From the NCBI GenBank assembly GCA_001817425.1, contig MHII01000021.1, positions 33,301-72,373 of the forward strand: a stretch of 39,073 bases of DNA, read 5' to 3'. This document shows positions 15,910-24,193 of the stretch, in pieces. The translations under genes were made by a program, and so were the position numbers. A model generated the notes under the pieces. The model saw nothing but the letters and a program-made list of their open reading frames with translations. It did not search any database and had not been told where the DNA came from. This DNA is from Candidatus Buchananbacteria bacterium RIFCSPHIGHO2_02_FULL_39_17 (GTDB lineage Bacteria; Patescibacteriota; Patescibacteriia; Buchananbacterales; UBA6539). Each line of letters begins with the position of its first letter. Within the stretch, counting starts at the first letter, position 1.

Positions 15910-15938
15910 AGCATAGCAATAAAAAAAAGGCGTGTCAA
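15910..15938 (-). promoter_or_regulatory. Promoter of clpB
   Basis: On the minus strand TTGACA (15933-15938), 17-nt spacer and TATGCT (15910-15915), directly upstream of the CIRCE element. Transcription is by the housekeeping sigma factor. Confidence 0.88.
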
Positions 15939-15988
15939 GGAGATAGCCCTTAAATAATAGCGTCAAGAAAATGAACGGAATTAATTCA

Positions 15989-17122
15989 TTAAAGAATTAA
16001 GGATAATAGTTCAAAAACAACGCCCAAGATAAAAAGAAAAATAATTATTAGAATAAAAGGTTTTGGTAAATTAATTTGGTATTCAGGATATCTTTCCCCG
16101 ATTTTTTTAGCCGCCAAGTAAATTAGAAAGGTTATTATCGCATCAACGCCTAAAGCGACAGCGCCGGCAAAGCCAATAATTTTAATAAAATCATTCAAAC
16201 CCAGGAAATATAAAATGATGGGAATAAAACAGGCAATGACCCAGGCATTAAAATGACTGAAATTAAGATCATACCAAAAAATTTTTTTTAAAGTTAAACC
16301 AATGGTTAAATATGAAGTAAAAGTCGTCAAAAGTCCAAAAAAATAACCGGCTAAAATTATATTTGGGCCTAAAATTTCTTTTAGGCCAGTCAGAGCATCG
16401 GTCGTGGTTTGAGCGCCGGAAACGCCGACAACGGCATAAATGAAAATTAAATAGGTTAAAATTGGAATTAGAGTGCCAACGATAATCACGTTTTTTAAAA
16501 GTTTTATCCGTTCACCCAGAACTTCGCGAATTTCCGGAATCACTGATATGCCGCCAAGGGAGAATAGAATCACGCCATAAGGCAAAAATAAATTTTTAGC
16601 ATTAAAGAGGTAATAACTGTTTAAATTAATGCTAGGCCGGGATTTAATAACGATAAAAAGCAAGATGCCAAAAAATATAATGAGGCTAAAAAATTCAGAG
16701 CGGGCAATGGTTTTTGAGCCAAGATAGATTAAAAAAGCGCCCGATAGAGCGTAAATTAAAATATAGGCGAAGACATTGCCGCCAAACAGGGGTAGGGCTA
16801 AATTGGCTAAAAAACTGCCGCCAATGATAATATAAGCGAGATTAGCGCCAAATAAGCCAATGGCGTTAGAAATAACAGAAAGATAGCCGGCTTTCTTGCC
16901 TAGATAAATTTTAGCATAACCGGGTAAGCGGTGCGGTTTTTTGGTCCGCAAGCTGATTTCGCCGTAAACTAAGTGGCTGATTAAAATTAAACCGCCGAGC
17001 AAGAAAAAATAAAATAAAACCGGAATAATTCCGGCTTTAACCGTGACAAAAGGTAGACCAAATAAACCAACGCCGATGATCGTTCCGCTAAAAGTTGCTA
17101 AAGCATAGAAATACTGTTTCAT
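15989..17122 (-). CDS. Aromatic amino acid permease-like transporter
   Basis: A 377-aa membrane protein with 10-11 predicted helices. The N-terminal FSGTIIGVGLFGLPFV matches the unwound TM1 of the amino acid/polyamine/organocation superfamily, and the overall pattern (LPGYAKIYLGKKAG; LFSLGGISVIPEIREVLG) is that of the hydroxy/aromatic amino acid permease (Trp/Tyr) branch. It probably imports an aromatic amino acid with a cation; substrate not determinable. This fits an auxotrophic CPR lifestyle. It begins 6 nt after a TATAGT box, so it may be leaderless. Its neighbours (clpB, ugd) are unrelated. Confidence 0.85.
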   Translation of the reverse strand: MKQYFYALATFSGTIIGVGLFGLPFVTVKAGIIPVLFYFFLLGGLILISHLVYGEISLRTKKPHRLPGYAKIYLGKKAGYLSVISNAIGLFGANLAYIIIGGSFLANLALPLFGGNVFAYILIYALSGAFLIYLGSKTIARSEFFSLIIFFGILLFIVIKSRPSINLNSYYLFNAKNLFLPYGVILFSLGGISVIPEIREVLGERIKLLKNVIIVGTLIPILTYLIFIYAVVGVSGAQTTTDALTGLKEILGPNIILAGYFFGLLTTFTSYLTIGLTLKKIFWYDLNFSHFNAWVIACFIPIILYFLGLNDFIKIIGFAGAVALGVDAIITFLIYLAAKKIGERYPEYQINLPKPFILIIIFLFILGVVFELLSLIL

Positions 17123-17128
17123 GATTTT

Positions 17129-17134
17129 ACTATA
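17129..17134 (-). promoter_or_regulatory. -10 box 6 nt upstream of the permease start
   Basis: TATAGT on the minus strand; the ATG at 17122 falls at the expected transcription start. No strong -35 (TTTATG at 17 nt). Confidence 0.5.
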
Positions 17135-17202
17135 GCATAACTTGTTTAGACCATAAAAAAGGGATGACCCAATTTAAATTTAGTCTAAAATTTTCATTCT
17201 TT

Positions 17203-18507
17203 CTATCTGCCTACGCTGAAATATTTAAACCCTAATTTTTCAACCTCGGTTGGTTTAAAAATATTTCGGCCGTCAAAAATTATTGGTTCAGTCATCAATT
17301 GTTTAACTTTGACTAAATCAAATTTTTTAAATTCATCCCACTCGGTACAAATTATCAAGGCTTCACTGCCCTGAATTGCCGCCTCGGCGCTGGGAGCATA
17401 TTGAATTTGCGGAAATGTTTTCTTTGTATTTTCCATGGCTTGAGGATCATAAGCGATAATCTGCGCTTTTTCTTTAAGTAAAGCGTCAATCACCTTTAGC
17501 GCTGGGGCATTTCTAATATCATCGGTGCTGGGTTTAAAAGCTAAACCTAAAATTGTCACTTTTTTACCATCAAGCGCCCAGAGTTCTTTTTTAATTTTTT
17601 GAATAAAGCGGTTGACGGCTTGCTGGTTAATTTTTTCAATGGCTTCAATTAGACTGTTATCAACCGCCAAAGTTTCCAAAGTTTTTTTGAAAGCAGCGAT
17701 ATCTTTGGGAAAGCAGCTGCCGCCAAAACCGATACCCGGATTTAAAAATTGACTGCCAATTCGGTCATCTAGGCCAATCGCGTCTAAAACTTCCACCACA
17801 TCAGCTCCGGCCTCTTCACAGATTTGAGCCATTAAATTAGCAAATGAAATTTTATTGGCTAAAAAAGTATTCGCCCCATGCTTGATTAATTCCGCGCTTC
17901 TGACGGAAACGATTTTTACGGGCGCTTTGGTTTTAATAATTAATGGCTGGTATAATTCAAGCATTTTTTGTTTGGCTAATTCCGTATCAACGCCAATGAC
18001 AATGCGATCTGGCTCTAATGTGTCTTTAACCGCTGTCCCCTCTTTTAAAAATTCTGGATTAGAAACAACGTCAAATTTCGCTTGACTAACGCTGTGTTGG
18101 AGTAATGTTTCCTTAACCTTTTCCGCGGTTTTTACCGGTACGGTGCTTTTATCAACAATGATTTTATGGTCATGGTTTAAAGCTTTGGCAATTTGATGAC
18201 TGACTTGTTCAACAAAACTTAAGTCAGCCGCCCCGTCAGTTTTAGGTGGTGTGTTGACGCAAATAAAAATAATTTCTGATTCTTTAATCGCTAAATTAAT
18301 GTCATCGCTAAAACTAAGTCTTCCAGCAGCAATATTTTTTGTGATTAATTCTTGCAAGCCGGGTTCATAAATTGGTGAAACTCCGCTTTTTAATTTGGCT
18401 AATTTTTCTGGATTATTATCAATGCCGATAACTTGATGACCAAAATCAGCCAAACAGGTGCCGGTGGTTAAACCAACATAACCGCTGCCAATAATTGCGA
18501 CTTTCAT
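17203..18507 (-). CDS. ugd: UDP-glucose 6-dehydrogenase
   Basis: Oxidises UDP-glucose to UDP-glucuronate with two NAD+, for polysaccharide synthesis. N-terminal Rossmann motif GSGYVG at 7-12, NAD-ribose Asp30 (VIGIDNN), VNTPPKTDGAADLS, the VVSNPEFLKEGTA segment, and the catalytic Cys265 in GFGGSCFPKD. The C-terminal UDP-binding domain has LGLAFKPSTDDIRNAPALKVID. At 434 aa it is full length. UDP-mannosaminuronate/GDP-mannose dehydrogenases are related, but the EFLKEGTA and PKTDGAADLS patterns favour Ugd. No sugar-polymer genes are adjacent. Confidence 0.93.
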   Translation of the reverse strand: MKVAIIGSGYVGLTTGTCLADFGHQVIGIDNNPEKLAKLKSGVSPIYEPGLQELITKNIAAGRLSFSDDINLAIKESEIIFICVNTPPKTDGAADLSFVEQVSHQIAKALNHDHKIIVDKSTVPVKTAEKVKETLLQHSVSQAKFDVVSNPEFLKEGTAVKDTLEPDRIVIGVDTELAKQKMLELYQPLIIKTKAPVKIVSVRSAELIKHGANTFLANKISFANLMAQICEEAGADVVEVLDAIGLDDRIGSQFLNPGIGFGGSCFPKDIAAFKKTLETLAVDNSLIEAIEKINQQAVNRFIQKIKKELWALDGKKVTILGLAFKPSTDDIRNAPALKVIDALLKEKAQIIAYDPQAMENTKKTFPQIQYAPSAEAAIQGSEALIICTEWDEFKKFDLVKVKQLMTEPIIFDGRNIFKPTEVEKLGFKYFSVGR

Positions 18508-18528
18508 AAGTATTAACTAAATAAAAAA

Positions 18529-18548
18529 ATAAGTTTTAAGACTTATTC
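18529..18548 (-). terminator. AT-rich terminator just before ugd
   Basis: AATAAGT (18529-18535) and ACTTATT (18542-18548) form a 7-bp stem followed on the minus strand by T7. It would end the upstream transcript (ATPase gene) immediately before the ugd start. Confidence 0.55.
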
Positions 18549-18649
18549 AATTTTAATTTAAAAATTCAGTTATGTCAAAGATTATCTCTATACCTTAATA
18601 TCGTCACCGTAGTGAAATTATTTTTTTTAGCCTTCAATAGCCTTGCCTT

Positions 18650-18690
18650 GACCCGGCTAAATTTTTGCTTCATAAAAATTTAGGCGGGTT
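18650..18690. repeat. 17-bp imperfect hairpin downstream of the VirD4-like gene
   Basis: GACCCGGCTAAATTTTT (18650-18666) pairs with 18674-18690 with two mismatches across a 7-nt loop. No T-run follows on the minus strand, so it is not a classical terminator. The GGCGGGTTAA arm resembles the 6501-6510 repeat in the ribosomal operon. Confidence 0.5.
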
Positions 18691-18696
18691 AAAAGA

Positions 18697-20451
18697 TTAA
18701 AATCTAATAACTTGACCCGGCTTGACGGTTTTTGGCAAAGAAGTCACTGGCGGCGAAGTCAAATTTTCGGTATCTGAATTGTTTTGCTTTGATTTTACGT
18801 TAAAATTTATCGGTGATTCCCTCTTAGCTTCGAAGGGTTGTGGTTTTTTGGTTAAAGCTTCTTCTAGACTAATTTCATTTTGGTTTTGTTCCGGAACGTT
18901 GATTTCTTTAATTTCACCGCGAACCAATTTTTCTCTGATTTTTTGAAAACAAGTTTGGCAATATATTGGTCGAACGCCATCTGGTTTGAAGGTGACTTTT
19001 GTTGGTTTGCCGCATTCATAGCAATTCACAGTATATAAAGCCTTATCTTTTTGGGTTTGCTTTTCAGTTTGGGAAAAACGTTCCGGTTCCCTTTTTGGCC
19101 TTTTTGGCTTATCTTCCGATTTATTGTTATTTTTGAATTCATCTTGTTCCTCGTCATCCATTACGCCGCTCCAGCGGCTGATTTTATCTTCAACCTCAAT
19201 TCTGGTTTTAGCAAATCGTTCGCGCGAAACCTTAATGACTTTTTCCTTATTTCCGGTTAGAAATTCATCACCAAGCGGTTGCAGGGTGGTCGCGGAAAAA
19301 GGATTAGAGGAAACGCCGTTAATCATCAGTTTCATATAAATATCATATTTAGTCAGGTTAACTAAATCTTCTTCGACAAAATAAGGGGCAAATTCAGTGG
19401 CTAAAAATTCCGCGTCAGCGGCGCCAATGCGAAAACACATCAAGGTGCCGATATTGCCAAAAACCGCCGCCTGCACCAATTCATCGAGCTGTTCAATATA
19501 CTGATGGGCAATAATTAAATCCAGACGGTATTTCCGCGCTTCCGATAAAATGTTAGCAAACGACTCGGTAGCAAAATTTTGGAATTCATCAACATATAAA
19601 TAAAAATCTTTACGTTTGCGTTCCGGGATGTCAATTCGGCTCATCGCCGCCAGTTGAATTTTAGTAATCATCATCGCGCCGAGCAGCGCCGAAGAATCCT
19701 CGCCAATCCGGCCCTTGGATAAATTCATAATCAGAATTTTTTGTTCGTCCATTATTTTACGCAGGTCAATCGTTGATTTCACTTGGCCAACGACATTTCT
19801 AATCAATGCGGTTGATAAAAATTGGCCGACTTTATTTTGAATTGGGGCAATGGCTTCGGTCTGAAACTGTTGGGGATATCTAGAGTATTCTTCAACCCAA
19901 AAAGATTTAACCACTGGGTCTTTGATTTTAGCAATGACTTTTTGGCGGTAGTTTTTATCAACTAAAATTCTCATTACGCCCAGCAACGTACTGCCCGGAT
20001 AATCAAGCAAGGCTAAAATGGCATTACGCAAAACATATTCCAAGCGCGGGCCCCAGGAATCGGCCCAAAGTTTTTTAAAGACGCCGACTAAGCCGGAGGC
20101 AATCAAATGTTTATGTTCTTGAGAGACGGCTTCCATCACGTTAAAGGCAATCGGAAATTCAAAGTCTGATGGATTAAAATAAACTACGTCATTAATTCGG
20201 TGACTGGGAATATAATCAATAATTTTTTCCGCAAAATCGCCGTGCGGATCAACTAAGGCCACGCCTTCGCCATTGGCGATATCTTGGATAATCATATTTT
20301 CCATCACGGTTGATTTACCCATACCGGTTTTGCCAATCAAATACATATGGCGGCGGCGGTCGTCTTTTTTAATGCCAAACTTTACTTTTTGATTACGGAA
20401 ATTAGTTTGGGCAAAATAAACTATTTGGTTTTGGTCTTCATTTTTTTCCAT
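18697..20451 (-). CDS. VirD4/TraG-like ATPase with C-terminal zinc ribbon
   Basis: A HerA/FtsK-superfamily motor of the T4SS coupling-protein type: Walker A GKTGMGKST (40-48), VDPHGDFAEKII, Walker B YLYVDEFQNF, and the arginine/sensor region ANILSEARKYRLDLIIAHQY. It has no N-terminal transmembrane helices, unlike VirD4. The C-terminal third is Lys/Glu-rich with a CxxCG...CxxC zinc ribbon (CYECGKPTKV, then YCQTCF) and a Pro-rich end. The gene lies 9 bp after the DUF8128-like gene, which supplies a transmembrane helix. These paired proteins are common in CPR genomes; I infer a DNA- or protein-pumping role, but no relaxase, VirB4 or pilus gene is nearby. Confidence 0.85.
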   Translation of the reverse strand: MEKNEDQNQIVYFAQTNFRNQKVKFGIKKDDRRRHMYLIGKTGMGKSTVMENMIIQDIANGEGVALVDPHGDFAEKIIDYIPSHRINDVVYFNPSDFEFPIAFNVMEAVSQEHKHLIASGLVGVFKKLWADSWGPRLEYVLRNAILALLDYPGSTLLGVMRILVDKNYRQKVIAKIKDPVVKSFWVEEYSRYPQQFQTEAIAPIQNKVGQFLSTALIRNVVGQVKSTIDLRKIMDEQKILIMNLSKGRIGEDSSALLGAMMITKIQLAAMSRIDIPERKRKDFYLYVDEFQNFATESFANILSEARKYRLDLIIAHQYIEQLDELVQAAVFGNIGTLMCFRIGAADAEFLATEFAPYFVEEDLVNLTKYDIYMKLMINGVSSNPFSATTLQPLGDEFLTGNKEKVIKVSRERFAKTRIEVEDKISRWSGVMDDEEQDEFKNNNKSEDKPKRPKREPERFSQTEKQTQKDKALYTVNCYECGKPTKVTFKPDGVRPIYCQTCFQKIREKLVRGEIKEINVPEQNQNEISLEEALTKKPQPFEAKRESPINFNVKSKQNNSDTENLTSPPVTSLPKTVKPGQVIRF

Positions 20452-20460
20452 AAGATAATA

Positions 20461-21807
20461 TTAGCCAACTGGCAAATTTTCCGGTGGTTGGGCTTTTGGT
20501 GCTGAGGGAATTTTTACCGGTGGGGCCATTTGTTCAATCGGCAGACCCATGGGCGGTTCGGCTTTTTTGGCTTCAGTTTTTCTGACCAATGGCGCTTTCA
20601 CCGTAATTACCGGAAAATGATAAATTGAGGCCAATTCCTCGCTATTTAAAATATAACCTTCATAGCCAGGGTCAAGCCAGTAGCCCCGCCATTTATAGCG
20701 GTAAAGAATTTTTCGCCGTCGAATATTTAATCGAAATTCTTTCAGCCAAAAAATGCTCGCGGTTAAAATTCTTTTATCCGGTTTCAATGAATTTAAATCT
20801 AAGGTGTTAAATTGTTTAAAGGCGCCATAAACCGCGCTCGGAACCGCTTTTTTGAATTTAGCTTTTTCCGCAAAATAGATTAAACGAATTTTACAATGAA
20901 AACCTAATTTGCCGATTTTTCGCTCAATGGCGTTAATTCGATCTTTTTCGCCTTGGGTTAGGTATAACATTTGGGTCGGCGGTTCATCCTTTTTTACCAC
21001 TGAAGCCGCAGTTTCGACCGGGTTTAAACCAGCTAAAACCAGATTGGGCGCGCCATAGATATAGTCAAAGGCATTTTTTTTAATTTTAGGTTTACCGCCA
21101 GCCAGTTTTTTGATCAGATGTTCGGCGGCATCGCCCCAGCTATTATCGGCCGGTGTCGCCACGATTTGCACCCAAATCTGTTCACCTGGGCCGATTCGGG
21201 TCATCCCTTCCAGCAATGACGCCATTGAGTCTTTAAAGCCTTCTTCAACATGTTCAAATTCCGGGTAAGTCCTGATCGGATAAAATTCAGACTTAGCCAG
21301 TTTTAATTCTGAACCCCAAAGCTGGTATTGATTATTGGGAAATTTTAAATTCCAATCTTTGGTGTAATCTTCAATTTCGGTGATCTCGGCGTCAGGGTAT
21401 TGGGCATAAATCATCGCTTCAATCAAATCGCGATAACGGTCAACTAAATGAATGATAAATTGAATGTAGCCGCCGAGGCTGACGATTTCAAAAGAAAAAC
21501 TGTTTTTAATTTCACCCGTCCACCAATCATCCAAAAAACCAAGCGGTTGATGGGCTCCGGCTAACTGATTAAAAATATTTTCTACGCCTTTTGGCCCTTG
21601 CTCATTATCTTTCGGGACATCAATGGCTAAAAGGATGTATTTTCGGTCATGGCGATATTTATTTCTGATCCAAAATTGCCAATAAAGCAACAGGCCGTAG
21701 ACAAACAAAAAAACTGGATAAATCCAGCCGATAGTTTTAAAAAACCACCAACCAAGTAAGAGTGGGCTATTTGTCGGAATGGCCGATAAGTCAAAAAAAA
21801 TTTCCAT
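20461..21807 (-). CDS. DUF8128-like membrane protein, partner of the VirD4-like ATPase
   Basis: A 448-aa protein with one or two N-terminal transmembrane helices (about residues 18-48, GWWFFKTIGWIYPVFLFVYGLLLYW). A long soluble body (KYILLAIDVPKDNEQGPKGVENIF, YPDAEITEIEDYTKDW, GPGEQIWVQIVATPAD) leads to a Pro-rich tail (PPMGLPIEQMAPPVKIP). The conserved-looking segments match what I recall of DUF8128, always next to a VirD4-like ATPase in CPR genomes. Function unknown; probably the membrane docking component. It is the promoter-proximal gene of a two-gene operon. Confidence 0.75.
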   Translation of the reverse strand: MEIFFDLSAIPTNSPLLLGWWFFKTIGWIYPVFLFVYGLLLYWQFWIRNKYRHDRKYILLAIDVPKDNEQGPKGVENIFNQLAGAHQPLGFLDDWWTGEIKNSFSFEIVSLGGYIQFIIHLVDRYRDLIEAMIYAQYPDAEITEIEDYTKDWNLKFPNNQYQLWGSELKLAKSEFYPIRTYPEFEHVEEGFKDSMASLLEGMTRIGPGEQIWVQIVATPADNSWGDAAEHLIKKLAGGKPKIKKNAFDYIYGAPNLVLAGLNPVETAASVVKKDEPPTQMLYLTQGEKDRINAIERKIGKLGFHCKIRLIYFAEKAKFKKAVPSAVYGAFKQFNTLDLNSLKPDKRILTASIFWLKEFRLNIRRRKILYRYKWRGYWLDPGYEGYILNSEELASIYHFPVITVKAPLVRKTEAKKAEPPMGLPIEQMAPPVKIPSAPKAQPPENLPVG

Positions 21808-21848
21808 AGTAATTTTCTTTTTGTTTTCTTACTTAACCCCTTGTTTTT

Positions 21849-21877
21849 ATTTTAGCGTAAAAAGTAAACCTAATCAA
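21849..21877 (-). promoter_or_regulatory. Promoter of the DUF8128-like/VirD4-like operon
   Basis: On the minus strand TTGATT (21872-21877), 17-nt spacer, TAAAAT (21849-21854), about 41 nt before the start at 21807. The -35 lies just outside the stop of the preceding gene. Confidence 0.55.
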
Positions 21878-21882
21878 AGCGT

Positions 21883-23043
21883 TTATGATTGATTGAGGAT
21901 ATAATTGCCGTCAGGCAATTTTTTGATTTTTTCTTTATTAGTTAAAGCCAGATAAATGGTACTTTTGCGGACTAAGCGCTGGTTTAAAACCGCCTGGACA
22001 ACTTCTTCTTTAGTCAGTGGTTTTCCGGCTTTAGCTAAAATTTCAATAATAACATCTAAAACCGTGCCCGGTTGATAGCCCCATTCTTTTAAGGCATAAA
22101 TTCCCCGGCCGACTAAAACGAAACGGTTATCTAAAATCAGTTCATTATGAATCGTCGGTGGATAAGCAATTTTTTTATCAAATTTAGATTGGTTGATTAA
22201 ATCAGTGATTTCTTTAAAATGAAGCGGTTTGTTTATTTTGCGTAAAACTAAATAGATTTTATCACTCATTCTTTTTGGTACGACTGTTTGCCAAGAGGCC
22301 AAACCCCATTCGCCTAAAATATTTTGTTCAATATTTTTGCTGATTTTAAGGTAAGAATGAATCAGTTTTCTAATTTCTTGTTCTAAATTTTCTTCCTTAA
22401 TGCCTAATTTTGCAGCAACAATTTGATCTTTATTTTTTTGATAATAGTCGGAATTTAAAAAATGACTGAGTAAATCTTCAATTTTTAGAAGTTTTTGTTG
22501 TTCGGCAATAATTTGAGCTAAGACTTTAACCGCCTCTCTAGCGGAATCAATGGAGATTATCGGCAAACGCCAACCGCTCAAAAAATCAGAATCAGATTTA
22601 ATTGGGTCAATCTTTTTATTTAAAAGATGGTTTAGAATAAATCGGGAGGACTGGAGATTACTTTCATTTGGTTCCGTTAAATTAATTTCGTTTAAAAGAA
22701 AATTTTCTTCCATAATTCCGCCGTAATTTTCTAAAAGACGGGTAATGTATTGCTCAACGTTTTCAACTTGCTGTTTAAATTCTTTTAATTCGTGGATTTT
22801 TTTAATGGTTGCATTTTCAATTTGGCGGATACGTTCCCGGGTGATTTCGTAATGTTTGCCAATTTGCTCCAAAGTTTCCTTTTCTTTACCCAGTAAGCCA
22901 AAACGTCGAGCTAAAATATCCCCTTCTTTATTGGAAAGACTTCGCAGTAAAATTGAAACCAGCTCGCCTGGATTAAAGGAAGCAGCTTGCTGTTTTTCCT
23001 GACTTTCAATGATTTTATCCAAAATTGAGTTTTGCTTATTCAT
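21883..23043 (-). CDS. Sigma-70 region 4 + HARE-HTH DNA-binding protein
   Basis: Residues about 33-90 match sigma-70 region 4 (LSNKEGDILARRFGLLG, then LEQIGKHYEITRERIRQIENATIKKI, the -35-recognising HTH). There is no region 2 or 3, so it cannot be a complete sigma factor. A helical middle (90-260) follows, then a HARE-HTH winged-helix-like domain (about 262-320, LVLRKINKPLHFKEITDLIN, with GRGIYALKEWG) and a second similar one to the end (VIIEILAKAGKPLTKEEVVQAVL, RKSTIYLALTNKEKIKKLPDGNYIL). HARE-HTH also occurs in RNA polymerase delta subunit. A regulator that contacts RNA polymerase or -35-like DNA is likely. It has its own promoter. Confidence 0.85.
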   Translation of the reverse strand: MNKQNSILDKIIESQEKQQAASFNPGELVSILLRSLSNKEGDILARRFGLLGKEKETLEQIGKHYEITRERIRQIENATIKKIHELKEFKQQVENVEQYITRLLENYGGIMEENFLLNEINLTEPNESNLQSSRFILNHLLNKKIDPIKSDSDFLSGWRLPIISIDSAREAVKVLAQIIAEQQKLLKIEDLLSHFLNSDYYQKNKDQIVAAKLGIKEENLEQEIRKLIHSYLKISKNIEQNILGEWGLASWQTVVPKRMSDKIYLVLRKINKPLHFKEITDLINQSKFDKKIAYPPTIHNELILDNRFVLVGRGIYALKEWGYQPGTVLDVIIEILAKAGKPLTKEEVVQAVLNQRLVRKSTIYLALTNKEKIKKLPDGNYILNQS

Positions 23044-23115
23044 AATTTGCTTAAAATTTAGCTAAATTTAACCGATTAATTTAATTAATCAATTTTTCTA
23101 TTTTTTAACATTTTA

Positions 23116-23144
23116 AGTATATCATAAAAATTCAATAGCGTCAA
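23116..23144 (-). promoter_or_regulatory. Promoter of the sigma-4/HARE-HTH gene
   Basis: On the minus strand TTGACG (23139-23144), 17-nt spacer, TATACT (23116-23121), giving a leader of about 65 nt. Confidence 0.8.
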
Positions 23145-23239
23145 GTCTTGATTTTAAAATTAAATTGTGTCTTACCTTGATCTTTATTAAAAATAAAAAA
23201 TAACTAGCAAATGCCGTTAATTTTTTAACCATTCCTTGT

Positions 23240-24184
23240 TTATTTAGTTTTAAATTTTTCCCAAATCACAAGTAAGGGACTGGCAAGAAAAATTGAAGAA
23301 TAAGTTCCAACGCTAATACCAACAATCAGCGCTAAAATAAAGTCACGAATTGTCGCTCCACCGAATAAAAGCAAAGCCAAGAGAGCTAACAAAACGGTAA
23401 AAGAAGTGTTAATTGAGCGGACAATAACTTCATTAATACTTTGATCAACAATTTTGTCAAAATCTTCACCCAAATGCTTAATTAGATTTTCGCGAATTCG
23501 GTCAAAAACAACAATCGTATCGTTAACCGAATAACCCAAAACCGTTAATAAGGCAGCGACAAACGGGGCATTAGCTTCCAGATTATAAAATTTTCCCAAA
23601 ATAACAAAAACGCCAACGGTAATCGTGATATCATGGAACAAAGCTAAAACGGCGATTAAACCGTATTTCCAGGAAGCCACTGGCTTGGATACTTTACGAA
23701 AAGCCCAAGCAATATAAATCACAATCGCAATTAAAACTATAATAATTGCCCAGATCGTTTTATTTTTTAGTTCTTGGCCAATCACTGGCCCAATGGAATC
23801 AAATCTTTTTTCTTCAATGATTTTGATTTCAAAATTAATCCCCTGCCCTTCTGGAAGATTTAGGGCATCGCTGGGTTTAAATTTTTCCTTCAAAGTCTGG
23901 AGAATTTTTTGATGGATTTCTTCGTTAACGTCCTTAAATCTAATAATCATTCCTTTTTCGCCGACTGGCTGGGAAACAATGTTGCCTAAATTTAATTCAG
24001 CTAAGGCTTGATTGACGTCACTTTGATTTGGCCGCATCACCATAAATTCAACTTCTAAAAGACTGCCGCCAGTGAAATCAATCCCCAAATTTAATCCCCA
24101 AATAAAAAATGAAATGATGCTAATTAAAACTAAGCTGCCGGAGAGGGTAAACCAAATTTTCCTTGTGTTAATAATCGAAATCAT
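23240..24184 (-). CDS. secF: Protein translocase subunit SecF
   Basis: SecF pairs with SecD to use proton-motive force in late Sec export. Six transmembrane helices are visible; N-terminal GLNLGIDFTGGSLLEVEF is the SecF signature, IGPVIGQELKNKT precedes TM2, and YSVNDTIVVFDRIREN plus NEVIVRSINTSFTVLLALLALLLFGG are the RND-family motifs of TM4-TM5. 314 aa is normal. It starts 9 bp after secD and is translated from the same transcript. Confidence 0.97.
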   Translation of the reverse strand: MISIINTRKIWFTLSGSLVLISIISFFIWGLNLGIDFTGGSLLEVEFMVMRPNQSDVNQALAELNLGNIVSQPVGEKGMIIRFKDVNEEIHQKILQTLKEKFKPSDALNLPEGQGINFEIKIIEEKRFDSIGPVIGQELKNKTIWAIIIVLIAIVIYIAWAFRKVSKPVASWKYGLIAVLALFHDITITVGVFVILGKFYNLEANAPFVAALLTVLGYSVNDTIVVFDRIRENLIKHLGEDFDKIVDQSINEVIVRSINTSFTVLLALLALLLFGGATIRDFILALIVGISVGTYSSIFLASPLLVIWEKFKTK

Positions 24185-24193
24185 ATTGACGAA

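Noticed and set aside
18650-18690. Terminator for the VirD4-like gene
   Set aside because: The hairpin is strong but is not followed by a T-run on the minus strand; kept as a repeat, with the AT-rich hairpin at 18529-18548 as the better terminator.
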